From NCBI RefSeq assembly GCF_040730185.1, contig NZ_CP160402.1, positions 7,812,001-7,876,000 of the forward strand: a DNA stretch of 64,000 nucleotides, written 5' to 3'. Shown here piece by piece: positions 1-7,434 of this stretch. The notes under the pieces are model-generated. The model did no database searches. It saw only the letters and a list, made by a program, of their open reading frames with translations, and was not told where the DNA came from. The translations under genes and the position numbers were made by a program. Origin of the DNA: Streptomyces sp. Je 1-332. Its GTDB lineage: Bacteria > Actinomycetota > Actinomycetes > Streptomycetales > Streptomycetaceae. How positions within the stretch are numbered: the stretch's first letter is position 1; every line of letters begins with the position of its first letter.

Positions 1-1
1 C

Positions 2-1192
2 GGTGACGCGCTCCTGGTCGAGGAGCTCGTCGCCGACAGCGCACTGAAGATGCGTCTGCAGTGGGTGCGCTCCATGGCCGAGGCACGTGAGGCGCTGGCC
101 TTCGAGGTACCGGACTGTGTACTGCTCGACCTGCATCTTCCGGACGCCCAAGGGCTGGAAGCCGTGTCCATGGTCCGTTCCCACGCCGATCAGGTCGCGG
201 TCGTCGTGCTCACGGGCCTCGCCGAGGAGGAGACCGGCTCCGCCGCCGTGGCCGCGGGCGCCCAGGACTACCTCGTCAAGGGCCGCGTCGAACCGGACCT
301 GTTCGGCAGGGCCGTGCGCTACGCGATCCAGCGCAAGCAGGCCGAGCAGGCAGCCGTCGCGCTGCAGGCCGGCCAGATGCAGGCGCAGGAGAACACCAGG
401 CTGGAGCGGGGGCTGCTGCCGAGGCCGCTCCTGAACAGCGCGGGCGTGGACGTCGTGGCCCGCTACCGGCCCGGCCGTGCCCAGGCCCTGCTGGGCGGAG
501 ACTTCTACGACATCGTGCAGAGCGCGGACGGCACTGTGCACGCACTCATAGGGGACGTCTCCGGACATGGACCCGATGAGGCGGCCCTCGGCGTCGCGCT
601 GCGCATCGCCTGGCGCACGCTGGTGCTCAGCGGCATCACCGGCGCCGAACAGGTGGGCCGCCTCGAGGAGATCATGCTGGCCGAGCGGGTGAAGCCGTAC
701 GTCTTCGCCACGCTGACCAGCCTCTCGGTCCCGGCCGGAGCACCGCACGCGCGCCTGACGCGCGCGGGCCACCCCGGGATGCTGCTGCGCACCCCGGACG
801 GTGGCGTCGAGTGGGTGGAGGTGGCCGGCGGGCCGGCCCTGGGCGTCGCGCCCGGTATGCCGCTCTGGCCGGTCGAGGAAGTGACCCTGCCCGCGGGGTC
901 GGCGCTGGTGCTGTTCACCGACGGCCTTTTCGAGGGGCACATCGGCAAGGGACGCGAGCGGCTGGGCGAAGAGAGACTGCTGGACCTCGCCAGGGAGCTG
1001 GGCGCGCTGACACCTGCGGCGTTCGTCGACACGCTGATCCAGCGGGCGGAGAACCTGGCCGAGGAGCAGGGCGGCCTCGCCGACGACGTGGCCGTGGTGC
1101 ACCTGCACTGGCACGGCGACGGCGAGGGGCCGACGGAAGCCGTGACCGAGGGCCGCTACAAGAGCAGTATCGGAGAACAACGCCGTGGTTGA
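2..1192 (+). CDS. Receiver domain-PP2C (SpoIIE-type) phosphatase response regulator, 5' end outside window
   Basis: The frame is open from base 2, so the start lies left of the window and 396 residues are visible. The N-terminal part is a CheY-like receiver missing its first strand, with LLDLHLP as the phospho-acceptor region and VLTGLAEEE and YLVKGR as the later Thr and Lys motifs. After a short coiled coil comes a PP2C-type serine phosphatase domain with GGDFYD, GDVSGHG and ALVLFTDGLFEG metal-binding motifs. Known proteins of this architecture dephosphorylate anti-sigma antagonists on receiver phosphorylation. Its stop overlaps the start of the next histidine kinase gene by 8 bp, so the kinase is its probable phosphodonor. 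The target anti-sigma antagonist is not in the window. Confidence 0.92.
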   Translation, partial: GDALLVEELVADSALKMRLQWVRSMAEAREALAFEVPDCVLLDLHLPDAQGLEAVSMVRSHADQVAVVVLTGLAEEETGSAAVAAGAQDYLVKGRVEPDLFGRAVRYAIQRKQAEQAAVALQAGQMQAQENTRLERGLLPRPLLNSAGVDVVARYRPGRAQALLGGDFYDIVQSADGTVHALIGDVSGHGPDEAALGVALRIAWRTLVLSGITGAEQVGRLEEIMLAERVKPYVFATLTSLSVPAGAPHARLTRAGHPGMLLRTPDGGVEWVEVAGGPALGVAPGMPLWPVEEVTLPAGSALVLFTDGLFEGHIGKGRERLGEERLLDLARELGALTPAAFVDTLIQRAENLAEEQGGLADDVAVVHLHWHGDGEGPTEAVTEGRYKSSIGEQRRG

Positions 1193-2846
1193 GACGACGA
1201 GCAGAGCATGGATCGGCCGGCGGCTGACCGTGCAGGGCTGGTTCCAGCTGGTCCTTGCCCTGATGGTGCTCCTGGTGGTCACGGGCACCGTGGTCGGCGC
1301 CCGTCTGCTGGGCACGACGGCGGATGTGACCGACCAGCTGGTGGACCGCCTGGAGCCGGCCCGCACCCAGACCTACCGTCTGCAGGCCGCTCTGGTGAAC
1401 CAGGAGACCGGCGTCCGCGGTTACGCCATCACGGCCGACCGCCAGTTCCTCGACCCTTACATCAAGGGCAAGCGGGACGAGGCCCGCGCCGCCGCAGAGC
1501 TGCGCGAGCTCATCGGGGACCAGCCCCGGCTGATGGCGGATCTCAAGGCGGTCCAGCGCCAGGCGGCGGACTGGCGGCGTGCGTACGCCGAACCGCTGGT
1601 GGCCGAGGTCACCCCCGGGAAGCCACGATCCGTCGCCGAGACGAACGCCGGGCGCGGCAAGGAGGTGTTCGACGAGATCCGGACGGTGTGGGCCACGCAG
1701 AACGCCGACCTGACCCGGGCCGTCGACGACGGCAAGGCGGAGCTCGAAAGCTCCCGCACGATGCGCACGGTCATTCTCGGCGCCATGGTGGTGGTCTTCC
1801 TGCTGGCCGGAATGGCCCTCGCCTTCCTGGTGCGCGCGCTGGTGGCCCGGCCCCTTGAGGCGCTGCGCGGCTCCTCCCGCCAAGTGGCGCGCGGCGACTT
1901 CGACCACGTCATCACCATCGACGGCCCCGCGGACCTCAGGGCGGTGGCGGCGGACGTGGAGGGCATGCGCCTGCAGATCGTGGAGGAACTGGGAGCCTCA
2001 CGCCGCCAGCGGGACGCGCTCACCCAGCAGGCGGCCGAACTGGACGCCCAGGCGGTGGAACTCCGCCGCTCGAACGCGGAGCTCGAGCAGTTCGCCTACG
2101 TGGCCTCCCACGACCTTCAGGAGCCGCTGCGCAAGGTCGCCTCCTTCTGCCAGCTGCTCGAGAAGCGGTACGGAGACACCCTCGACGACCGTGCCAAGCA
2201 GTACATCGACTTCGCGGTCGACGGCGCCAAGCGCATGCAGGTCCTCATCAACGACCTGCTCACCTTCTCCCGCGTCGGACGTCTCAACGACGCCCGGGTG
2301 CCCGTCGACCTCGATCAGGTCCTCACCAAGGCGCTCGCCAACCTGGACACCTCCGTACGGGACACCGACGCGCTCATCGAGCGCCCCGAGACCCTCCCCG
2401 AGATCGTCGGCGACCCGACGCTCCTGACGATGCTCTGGCAGAATCTCGTCGGCAACGCGATCAAGTTCCACGATCCCGAGCGTGCCCCGCGGATCAGGAT
2501 CACCTGCGAGAAGGACGAGAGCTCCGGCAACTGGAACCTCTGCGTCACCGACAACGGCATCGGTATCCCCGAGGAGTTCGCGGAGAAGGTCTTCGTGATC
2601 TTCCAGCGACTGCACGGCCGCGATGCCTACGGCGGCACCGGCATCGGCCTGGCCCTGTGCAAGAAGATCGTCGAGCACCACGGTGGCCACATCTGGATCG
2701 ACAGCGGCCATACCGGCGGCACTCGCCTGTGCTTCACCCTGCCGTCCGACACCGAGCCCGAGACCGCCACCGACACCGACACCGACACCGACCTGGACAC
2801 CGCGGAGAACACCGCGCTCCGCACCGAGGAAGAAGCCCTGACATGA
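1185..2846 (+). CDS. Membrane histidine kinase, CHASE3-HAMP-HisKA-HATPase
   Basis: 553 residues from a GTG inside the end of the phosphatase gene. Two membrane helices (about residues 18-40 and 195-218) flank an extracytoplasmic CHASE3-like helical sensor. A HAMP segment, a coiled coil, and the H-box SHDLQEPLRKVASF with phospho-acceptor His309 follow. The HATPase has NAIKFH (N box), DNGIGI (G1) and GGTGIGLALCKKIVEHHGG (G2). The H-box type resembles phytochrome-like kinases. The extreme C-terminus is an odd Asp/Thr repeat (TDTDTDTDLDT). It lies in a translationally coupled operon with the phosphatase and a single-domain response regulator; the CHASE3 ligand is unknown. Confidence 0.93.
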   Translation: MVETTSRAWIGRRLTVQGWFQLVLALMVLLVVTGTVVGARLLGTTADVTDQLVDRLEPARTQTYRLQAALVNQETGVRGYAITADRQFLDPYIKGKRDEARAAAELRELIGDQPRLMADLKAVQRQAADWRRAYAEPLVAEVTPGKPRSVAETNAGRGKEVFDEIRTVWATQNADLTRAVDDGKAELESSRTMRTVILGAMVVVFLLAGMALAFLVRALVARPLEALRGSSRQVARGDFDHVITIDGPADLRAVAADVEGMRLQIVEELGASRRQRDALTQQAAELDAQAVELRRSNAELEQFAYVASHDLQEPLRKVASFCQLLEKRYGDTLDDRAKQYIDFAVDGAKRMQVLINDLLTFSRVGRLNDARVPVDLDQVLTKALANLDTSVRDTDALIERPETLPEIVGDPTLLTMLWQNLVGNAIKFHDPERAPRIRITCEKDESSGNWNLCVTDNGIGIPEEFAEKVFVIFQRLHGRDAYGGTGIGLALCKKIVEHHGGHIWIDSGHTGGTRLCFTLPSDTEPETATDTDTDTDLDTAENTALRTEEEALT

Positions 2847-3292
2847 CCACTCCTTCTGCCGCGCCGGTCGACGTGCTCCTCGTGGAGGACGACCCGGGCG
2901 ACGAGCTGATGACGCGCGAGGCGTTCGAGGACAACAAGATCCGCAACAACCTGCACGTGGTCCGGGACGGCGAGGAAGCCCTCGACTTCCTCTACCAGCG
3001 CGGTGAGCACACAGGAGTACCGCGCCCCGATCTCATCCTGCTCGACCTCAACCTCCCCAAGTACGACGGGCGTCAGGTCCTGGAGCAGGTCAAGTCGGAC
3101 CCGGACCTCCAGGACATCCCGGTGGTGGTGCTGACCACGTCGGCAGCGGAGGAGGACATCCTGCGCAGCTACAAACTGCACGCGAACGCCTACGTCACCA
3201 AGCCGGTCGACCTGGACCAGTTCATCGCCGCGGTACGCCAGATCGACGACTTCTTCGTCCAGGTCGTACGTCTGCCGCGGCGTCAGGGCTGA
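2843..3292 (+). CDS. Single-domain response regulator, Rcp1-like
   Basis: 149 residues. The ATG overlaps the kinase stop as ATGA, so translation is coupled. It is a stand-alone receiver with acidic pocket VEDDPGD, phospho-acceptor Asp68 (LILLDLNLP), the TTSAAEEDI switch region and Lys120 (YVTKPVD). There is no output domain. The extended loop carrying DNKIRNNLHVVRDGEEALDFL is typical of the Rcp1-type partners of phytochrome-like kinases. It probably shuttles phosphate between the upstream kinase and the receiver-phosphatase. Confidence 0.92.
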   Translation: MTTPSAAPVDVLLVEDDPGDELMTREAFEDNKIRNNLHVVRDGEEALDFLYQRGEHTGVPRPDLILLDLNLPKYDGRQVLEQVKSDPDLQDIPVVVLTTSAAEEDILRSYKLHANAYVTKPVDLDQFIAAVRQIDDFFVQVVRLPRRQG

Positions 3293-3354
3293 GGCGACGC
3301 AGCGAGGGAGGGGGTGTCGCTCTCGGTGGGGGGCACCCACTAGATTCCTCGGCT

Positions 3355-3993
3355 GTGACTGAGACTTCCTCCTACCTCAAGACAACAGCCGATGCCTACG
3401 GGGCCGTCGCCCTGCTCTACGACGAGCTGGCCCGCACCGCGTTCGACGCCTTCCCGCTGGACCGCGCGGTGATCGCCGCGTTCGCCGAACTCGTGGCGGA
3501 GCGCGGCGGACAGGTCGCGGAACTGGGATGCGGAACCGGCAGGACGACGGCGCGCCTGCGGGACCTCGGTCTCGACGTCTTCGGCATCGACCTGTCGCCG
3601 GGGATGATCGACCTCGCCCGTGAGAACCACCCGGACCTGAGGTTCGAGGTCGGTTCCATGGACGCCCTGGACCTGGCCGACGGCGTGCTGGCCGGCATCG
3701 TGTCCTGGTACTCGGTCATCCACACCCCGCCACAGGAACTTCCCCCGTACTTCGCCGAGTTCGGGCGGGTGATCGCGCCGGGCGGCCACCTTCTGCTGGG
3801 CTTCTTCGAGTCGGAGGGCGAGCCGGTCACCGCGTTCGATCACAAGGTCACGACCGCTTACCGGTGGCCGGTCGACGGCATCGCGGAGCTGGCCCGCGAG
3901 GCCGGGTTCGTGGAGATCGGCCGGATGCTGCGAGAACCGATCGAAGGCGAACGGTTCCGCCGCGGGCATCTCCTGATGCGCGCGGGGGAGTGA
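3355..3993 (+). CDS. Class I SAM-dependent methyltransferase
   Basis: 212 residues from a GTG. A TAGATT -10-like box ends 8 bp upstream and no ribosome binding site is visible, so the transcript is probably leaderless. Motif I is AELGCGTGRTTARL and is followed by GIDLSPGMIDLAR, with later strands VSWYSVIHTPP and GGHLLLGFFE, the usual Rossmann methyltransferase order. Small-molecule methyltransferases of the UbiE/Methyltransf_11 type look like this. The substrate cannot be told. It stands alone between the signalling operon and the tRNA remnant. Confidence 0.85.
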   Translation: MTETSSYLKTTADAYGAVALLYDELARTAFDAFPLDRAVIAAFAELVAERGGQVAELGCGTGRTTARLRDLGLDVFGIDLSPGMIDLARENHPDLRFEVGSMDALDLADGVLAGIVSWYSVIHTPPQELPPYFAEFGRVIAPGGHLLLGFFESEGEPVTAFDHKVTTAYRWPVDGIAELAREAGFVEIGRMLREPIEGERFRRGHLLMRAGE

Positions 3994-4099
3994 CTCAGGC
4001 GGCTGCCGGGCCGGGCGGCGCACGGCGGTAATGAACTGGCCGCTGCCCGGCACTGTCCCTATCCTCGGCGGAGCGGGATCGCGCGGTCCCGCAGGCTGC

Positions 4100-4149
4100 G
4101 GAGCCGTGGCAGAGCGGCCCATTGCGGGGTTCGAATCCCGCCGGCGCCG
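4100..4149 (+). pseudogene. tRNA-Ser remnant lacking the anticodon and variable arms
   Basis: The 5' half GTGGCAGAGCGGCCCATTGC (4106-4125) reads like the D-arm region of a bacterial tRNA-Ser. It runs straight into a T-arm with GGTTCGAATCCCGC. The ends pair as a 7-bp acceptor, GGAGCCG (4100-4106) with CGGCGCC (4142-4148), with one A-G mismatch. The next base is G, the tRNA-Ser discriminator; no CCA follows. The T stem carries one extra G. The whole is about 50 nt, so the anticodon and long variable arm are deleted. It cannot decode. It may be a relic of recombination at a tRNA or a processed small RNA. Confidence 0.6.
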
Positions 4150-4186
4150 CAGCCGATCCGTACGAGAGCTGCCGACTGGAGTCCGC

Positions 4187-4672
4187 ATGAGCACGCCCGC
4201 CTTGACCGCTCCGGTGTTCGTCGGAGCGGAACGGACCGCGGCCGCCGGGCGAGGGGAGATCAGCGTCCTGTGGTCGCTCGGCGGCCCCACGAGGGATCTG
4301 GACGCCGGTGTCGTCCGGCTGGCCCCGGGCGCGAGCATCGGTGAGCACGAGGAGCACGAGTTCGGGGTCCTGTTCACGGTGCTGAACGGCACCGGTGAAC
4401 TCCGTACCCCGGACGCGACCTGGCAGCTCGCCCCCGGCGCCCTCGCATGGCTTCCCGCGGGCGTGACCCGCTGCGTGGACGCGGGGGAGGAGGGGCTCGT
4501 CTACACGACCGCCCACCGTCGCCGCCCAGCCCCCGCCACCGGCCCGGGGGCTGGAACCGACGCGGGCGAGCCGGTCTGCCTGCTCGCCCGCGTCTGCCCC
4601 GACTGCGGGCGACTCGCCGCCGAACGTGACGCCCGGTTCTGTGCTCGTTGCGGAACCCCGCTGGCCGACTGA
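4187..4672 (+). CDS. Cupin domain protein with C-terminal zinc ribbon
   Basis: 161 residues; ATG chosen because GGAG precedes it and upstream in-frame codons run through the tRNA remnant. Residues 20-105 form a small cupin barrel (LAPGASIGEHEEHEFGVLFTV, then LAPGALAWLPAGV), with His/Glu residues where cupins bind a metal. A Pro/Gly linker leads to a C-terminal zinc ribbon with two CxxC knuckles, CPDCG and CARCG, about 11 residues apart. Cupins bind small ligands or metals, while zinc ribbons usually contact nucleic acid or protein. The combination suggests a ligand sensor or adaptor, but no function is assigned. Confidence 0.8.
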   Translation: MSTPALTAPVFVGAERTAAAGRGEISVLWSLGGPTRDLDAGVVRLAPGASIGEHEEHEFGVLFTVLNGTGELRTPDATWQLAPGALAWLPAGVTRCVDAGEEGLVYTTAHRRRPAPATGPGAGTDAGEPVCLLARVCPDCGRLAAERDARFCARCGTPLAD

Positions 4673-4713
4673 CGGGCGGCGTCGTCCGACCCAGACAGGA
4701 GCTCCTCCTCACG

Positions 4714-6420
4714 ATGCCCGAACCGAAGTCGGTTCACCCCGGTGCGCAGGACGTCCTGTCCGGTGACCACCGCTCCGCGCACCTTCTCGCCGAGAACGTG
4801 CACTGCGTGCTCGGGGACCGGATGGTGCTGCGCGATGTCTCGCTGAAGGTGTCCCGGGGCGAGCGGGTGGGCCTCATCGGCGAGAACGGCCGGGGCAAGT
4901 CGACGCTGCTGCGCGCCATCGCCGGGGAACTCCCGCCGCAGCGGGGTCACGTCGTACGGGCCGTCGCGGGCCAAGTGGGCTTCCTGCCGCAACAGCCGGG
5001 CTTCCCGGCAGGCGCGACCGTCGAGACCGTGATCGCGCGGGCGACGGCGGAGTTCGCCGACATGGCCGAACGGATGCGGGAAGCCGAGGAGTTCATGTCG
5101 TCCGGCGAGGACGAGGGCGACCTGAGCGAAGTGTTCGACGAGTACGGCAGGCTCCAGGACGAGTTCGCCCGACGCGGCGGCTGGGAGCTGGACGCCCGCG
5201 TCGGCGAGGTGCTCGACGTCTTCGGGCTCGGCGGCGTGGACCGGCGTCGTCCCACCGAGACGCTCTCGGGAGGCGAGCGCTCCCGCCTGGCGCTCGCCGA
5301 GCTGGTCCTCACCGAGCCCGCGGGTCTGCTCCTCGACGAGCCGACGAACCATCTCGACGACCGCGCGGTGGACTGGCTCGTCCAGTGGCTCGCCGCGTAC
5401 CAGGGCCCGTGTCTGATCGCCTCCCACGACCGGGCCCTGCTCGACACCGCGGTCACCGCCATCGTCGACCTGGACGGCCCCAGCGGCTCCACCGTGCGCT
5501 ACGGCGGCGGCTACCGCGACTACCTCGACGAACGCGCCGCGGCCCAAGCGCGTTGGTGGCAGCAGTACCGCGACTGGCGACAAGAGTTGGCCCAGGCGCG
5601 GCAGCGGCTCGAGCGGGCCGGCAGGTCAGGGCGCACCTTCGGAGCGATGCGGGACAGCGACAAGCTGTCCTACAACCTGGCGGGAGGCGGCGCCCAGGCT
5701 GCCGCGTCCCGCGCCACCCGCGCGGCCCGGCAGCAACTGGCGCGGCTCCTGGACGAGGAAGTGCGACGCCCGCCCGAGCCACTGGCCTTCCACCCGCCGT
5801 TCCAGGAGTCGGAGAAGGGGGAACCCCCGCACGGCGTACTGCTCCGGGCCGAGGGCCTGGGCGTAGGCGATGTGGTGCGTGGCGTGGACCTGGAGCTCAC
5901 TCCCGGCTCGCTGCATGTGATCACCGGAGCGAACGGCGCGGGCAAGTCCACGCTCCTGACCGCCCTGGCGGGTCTACGAGCGCCGGACGCGGGGGCGGTG
6001 GTGCGTGAACCGGAGCTGCGTGTGGGCTACTTGCCGCAGGAGAGCCACTTCTCCCAGGAGCGGCGCGGCGTGCTGGCCACCTTCGCCGCGCACCGCGCCG
6101 CCTACGTCGACGATGCCGCGAGGGAGCTGACCCGGTTCGGCCTGTTCGGGCCGTCGGACTTCGACGTTCCGGTGAACCGACTCTCCGTGGGCCAGCTGCG
6201 ACGCCTCGAACTCGCGCTGCTGTTCTCCCGGCGCCCGCACCTGCTGCTGCTCGACGAGCCGAGCAACCACCTCAGTCTGGCCCTGGTCGAGCAACTACAG
6301 GTGGCAGTCGAGCAGTTCACGGGCCCGGTCGTGCTGGTCACCCACGACCGGACCCTGCGCGAACGCCATCGGGACAGGCTGTGGGAGCTGGCCGAGGGGC
6401 GGCTGGTCCGGCGGGCCTGA
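4714..6420 (+). CDS. ABC-F family ATPase, two nucleotide-binding domains
   Basis: 568 residues from an ATG behind AGGAG (4697-4701). There are two ABC domains and no membrane segments. The first has Walker A GENGRGKST (about residue 56), signature LSGGERSRLAL and Walker B LLDEPTNHLD. The second has GANGAGKST (about residue 406), the divergent signature LSVGQLRRLEL and LLDEPSNHLS. An Arg/Gln-rich coiled linker (DWRQELAQARQRLERAGRSG) joins them. ABC-F proteins act on the ribosome as translation factors or as antibiotic target-protection proteins. The actinobacterial TlrC/OleB/CarA resistance type is possible, but no antibiotic cluster adjoins it. Confidence 0.88.
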   Translation: MPEPKSVHPGAQDVLSGDHRSAHLLAENVHCVLGDRMVLRDVSLKVSRGERVGLIGENGRGKSTLLRAIAGELPPQRGHVVRAVAGQVGFLPQQPGFPAGATVETVIARATAEFADMAERMREAEEFMSSGEDEGDLSEVFDEYGRLQDEFARRGGWELDARVGEVLDVFGLGGVDRRRPTETLSGGERSRLALAELVLTEPAGLLLDEPTNHLDDRAVDWLVQWLAAYQGPCLIASHDRALLDTAVTAIVDLDGPSGSTVRYGGGYRDYLDERAAAQARWWQQYRDWRQELAQARQRLERAGRSGRTFGAMRDSDKLSYNLAGGGAQAAASRATRAARQQLARLLDEEVRRPPEPLAFHPPFQESEKGEPPHGVLLRAEGLGVGDVVRGVDLELTPGSLHVITGANGAGKSTLLTALAGLRAPDAGAVVREPELRVGYLPQESHFSQERRGVLATFAAHRAAYVDDAARELTRFGLFGPSDFDVPVNRLSVGQLRRLELALLFSRRPHLLLLDEPSNHLSLALVEQLQVAVEQFTGPVVLVTHDRTLRERHRDRLWELAEGRLVRRA

Positions 6421-6435
6421 GCCGGCCGGCCGGCG

Positions 6436-7143
6436 TCAGTTGTCCACGTCTCCGTACGTGGTGCCGACCTTGAGCCCGTCGATCCAGTTGATGACACGCT
6501 TGTCCTTGACCTCGGATCCGTAGGTCCCGAAGCGGGTGTCGTTGCCGAGGTCGTCCCAGGTGCGGCCGGAGAACTCGGCGACCTTGGTGCCGTTGTAGAA
6601 CGCCGACACCCACCCGGTGGAGGCGTCCGAAGAGGTGTGGATGCCGAGCACGATGCGCTTGTACGTACTGGTCGTGACGGGCGTGGACCACTTCAGCGTC
6701 CACTTCTCGCCGGCCTCGATGTGGAACAGCTTGAGCGCGCCGCCCTCGACCTTCATCAATACCGGGTAGTTCTGCTGGTGTTGGTCGTTCGTGCCGTACG
6801 ACTTCCACTGGAAGATCGTGCCCGCGTCCGGGGTGTTGGTGGAGGTGTCCCAGCCGATCCAGTACGTCGAGTTGTTCTTGAAGGTGTACCGCGAACCGCC
6901 GACCTTGATCCCGTGTGCCTCGCAACGCTCGAGGCCCAGCGGCTTGTTGAACTTGAAGACCCGGCCGCGGCCGTCGTTGTTGTCCTGCGCGGACACGCTG
7001 CCGGGCGAGTCGCACAGGGTCGAGGAGAACACTCCGGTCCCGCCCGAAGCGTCCCCGTCCCAGATCACGGAGGCGTCGGCGGGTGCCGCGGTGAGCAGGA
7101 CCAGGGAGGCGGCGGCCATGAGTGTGCCGGTTCGTTTGCGCAT
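6436..7143 (-). CDS. Secreted polysaccharide lyase (heparin lyase I-like fold)
   Basis: 235 residues; ATG chosen for its strong AAGGAG box. A signal peptide (MRKRTG, hydrophobic core LMAAASLVLLTAAPADA) is followed by one jelly-roll domain. Conserved-looking segments are FKFNKPLG, STYWIGWD, FQWKSYG, KRIVLGIHTS and VSAFYNGTKV, as in the heparin lyase I/PL20-like glucuronan lyase group of Streptomyces. It probably cleaves an acidic polysaccharide outside the cell. It is divergent from the fucosidase gene and shares its 290-bp control region. Its 3' end meets the ABC-F gene across GCCGGCCGGCCGGC (6421-6434). The exact substrate is uncertain. Confidence 0.8.
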   Translation of the reverse strand: MRKRTGTLMAAASLVLLTAAPADASVIWDGDASGGTGVFSSTLCDSPGSVSAQDNNDGRGRVFKFNKPLGLERCEAHGIKVGGSRYTFKNNSTYWIGWDTSTNTPDAGTIFQWKSYGTNDQHQQNYPVLMKVEGGALKLFHIEAGEKWTLKWSTPVTTSTYKRIVLGIHTSSDASTGWVSAFYNGTKVAEFSGRTWDDLGNDTRFGTYGSEVKDKRVINWIDGLKVGTTYGDVDN

Positions 7144-7183
7144 GAGGGGGCTCCTTGCGAGTGGGGGGAGGGGCACGCGTGGA

Positions 7184-7269
7184 GGGTAAGCGGTTTCTAG
7201 CACGATCGTCGTTGAACGCTCAAGGGGTAAGCGGTAGTTGAGGCCCCCGATGTAGAAACCGGTATCTGC
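7184..7269. promoter_or_regulatory. Shared control region of lyase and fucosidase with LacI-like operators
   Basis: GGGTAAGCGGT occurs twice (7184-7194 and 7225-7235), 41 bp apart or about four helical turns. CGGTTTCTA (7191-7199) is exactly inverted as TAGAAACCG (7253-7261). The second arm sits in an imperfect palindrome around ACCGGT (AGAAACCGGTATCT, 7254-7267), a shape typical of LacI-family operators. The region drives two divergent secreted carbohydrate enzymes. No regulator gene is adjacent, so the binding protein is unknown. Confidence 0.5.
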
Positions 7270-7434
7270 CGCAAGCCGGTTCGTCGGGGGTGGTGACGCC
7301 ACGCCGTCACACCTCTAACATCCGATGTACGCGCCCCAGTCCGTCCCCATGCTTGCCTCCTGACCCGTGGAGCGCCCGAACTGGCTCTTAACGTCGGATG
7401 AATCAACCAGGGGCAGTTGTAGAGGAGATTCGTG

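Noticed and set aside
4031..4186. N-terminal extension of the cupin protein
   Set aside because: It would translate the tRNA-Ser remnant; the ATG at 4187 has a ribosome site.
6421..6434. GCCGGCCGGCCGGC as a terminator
   Set aside because: It is a short self-complementary run with no loop, so a stable intrinsic terminator is unlikely.
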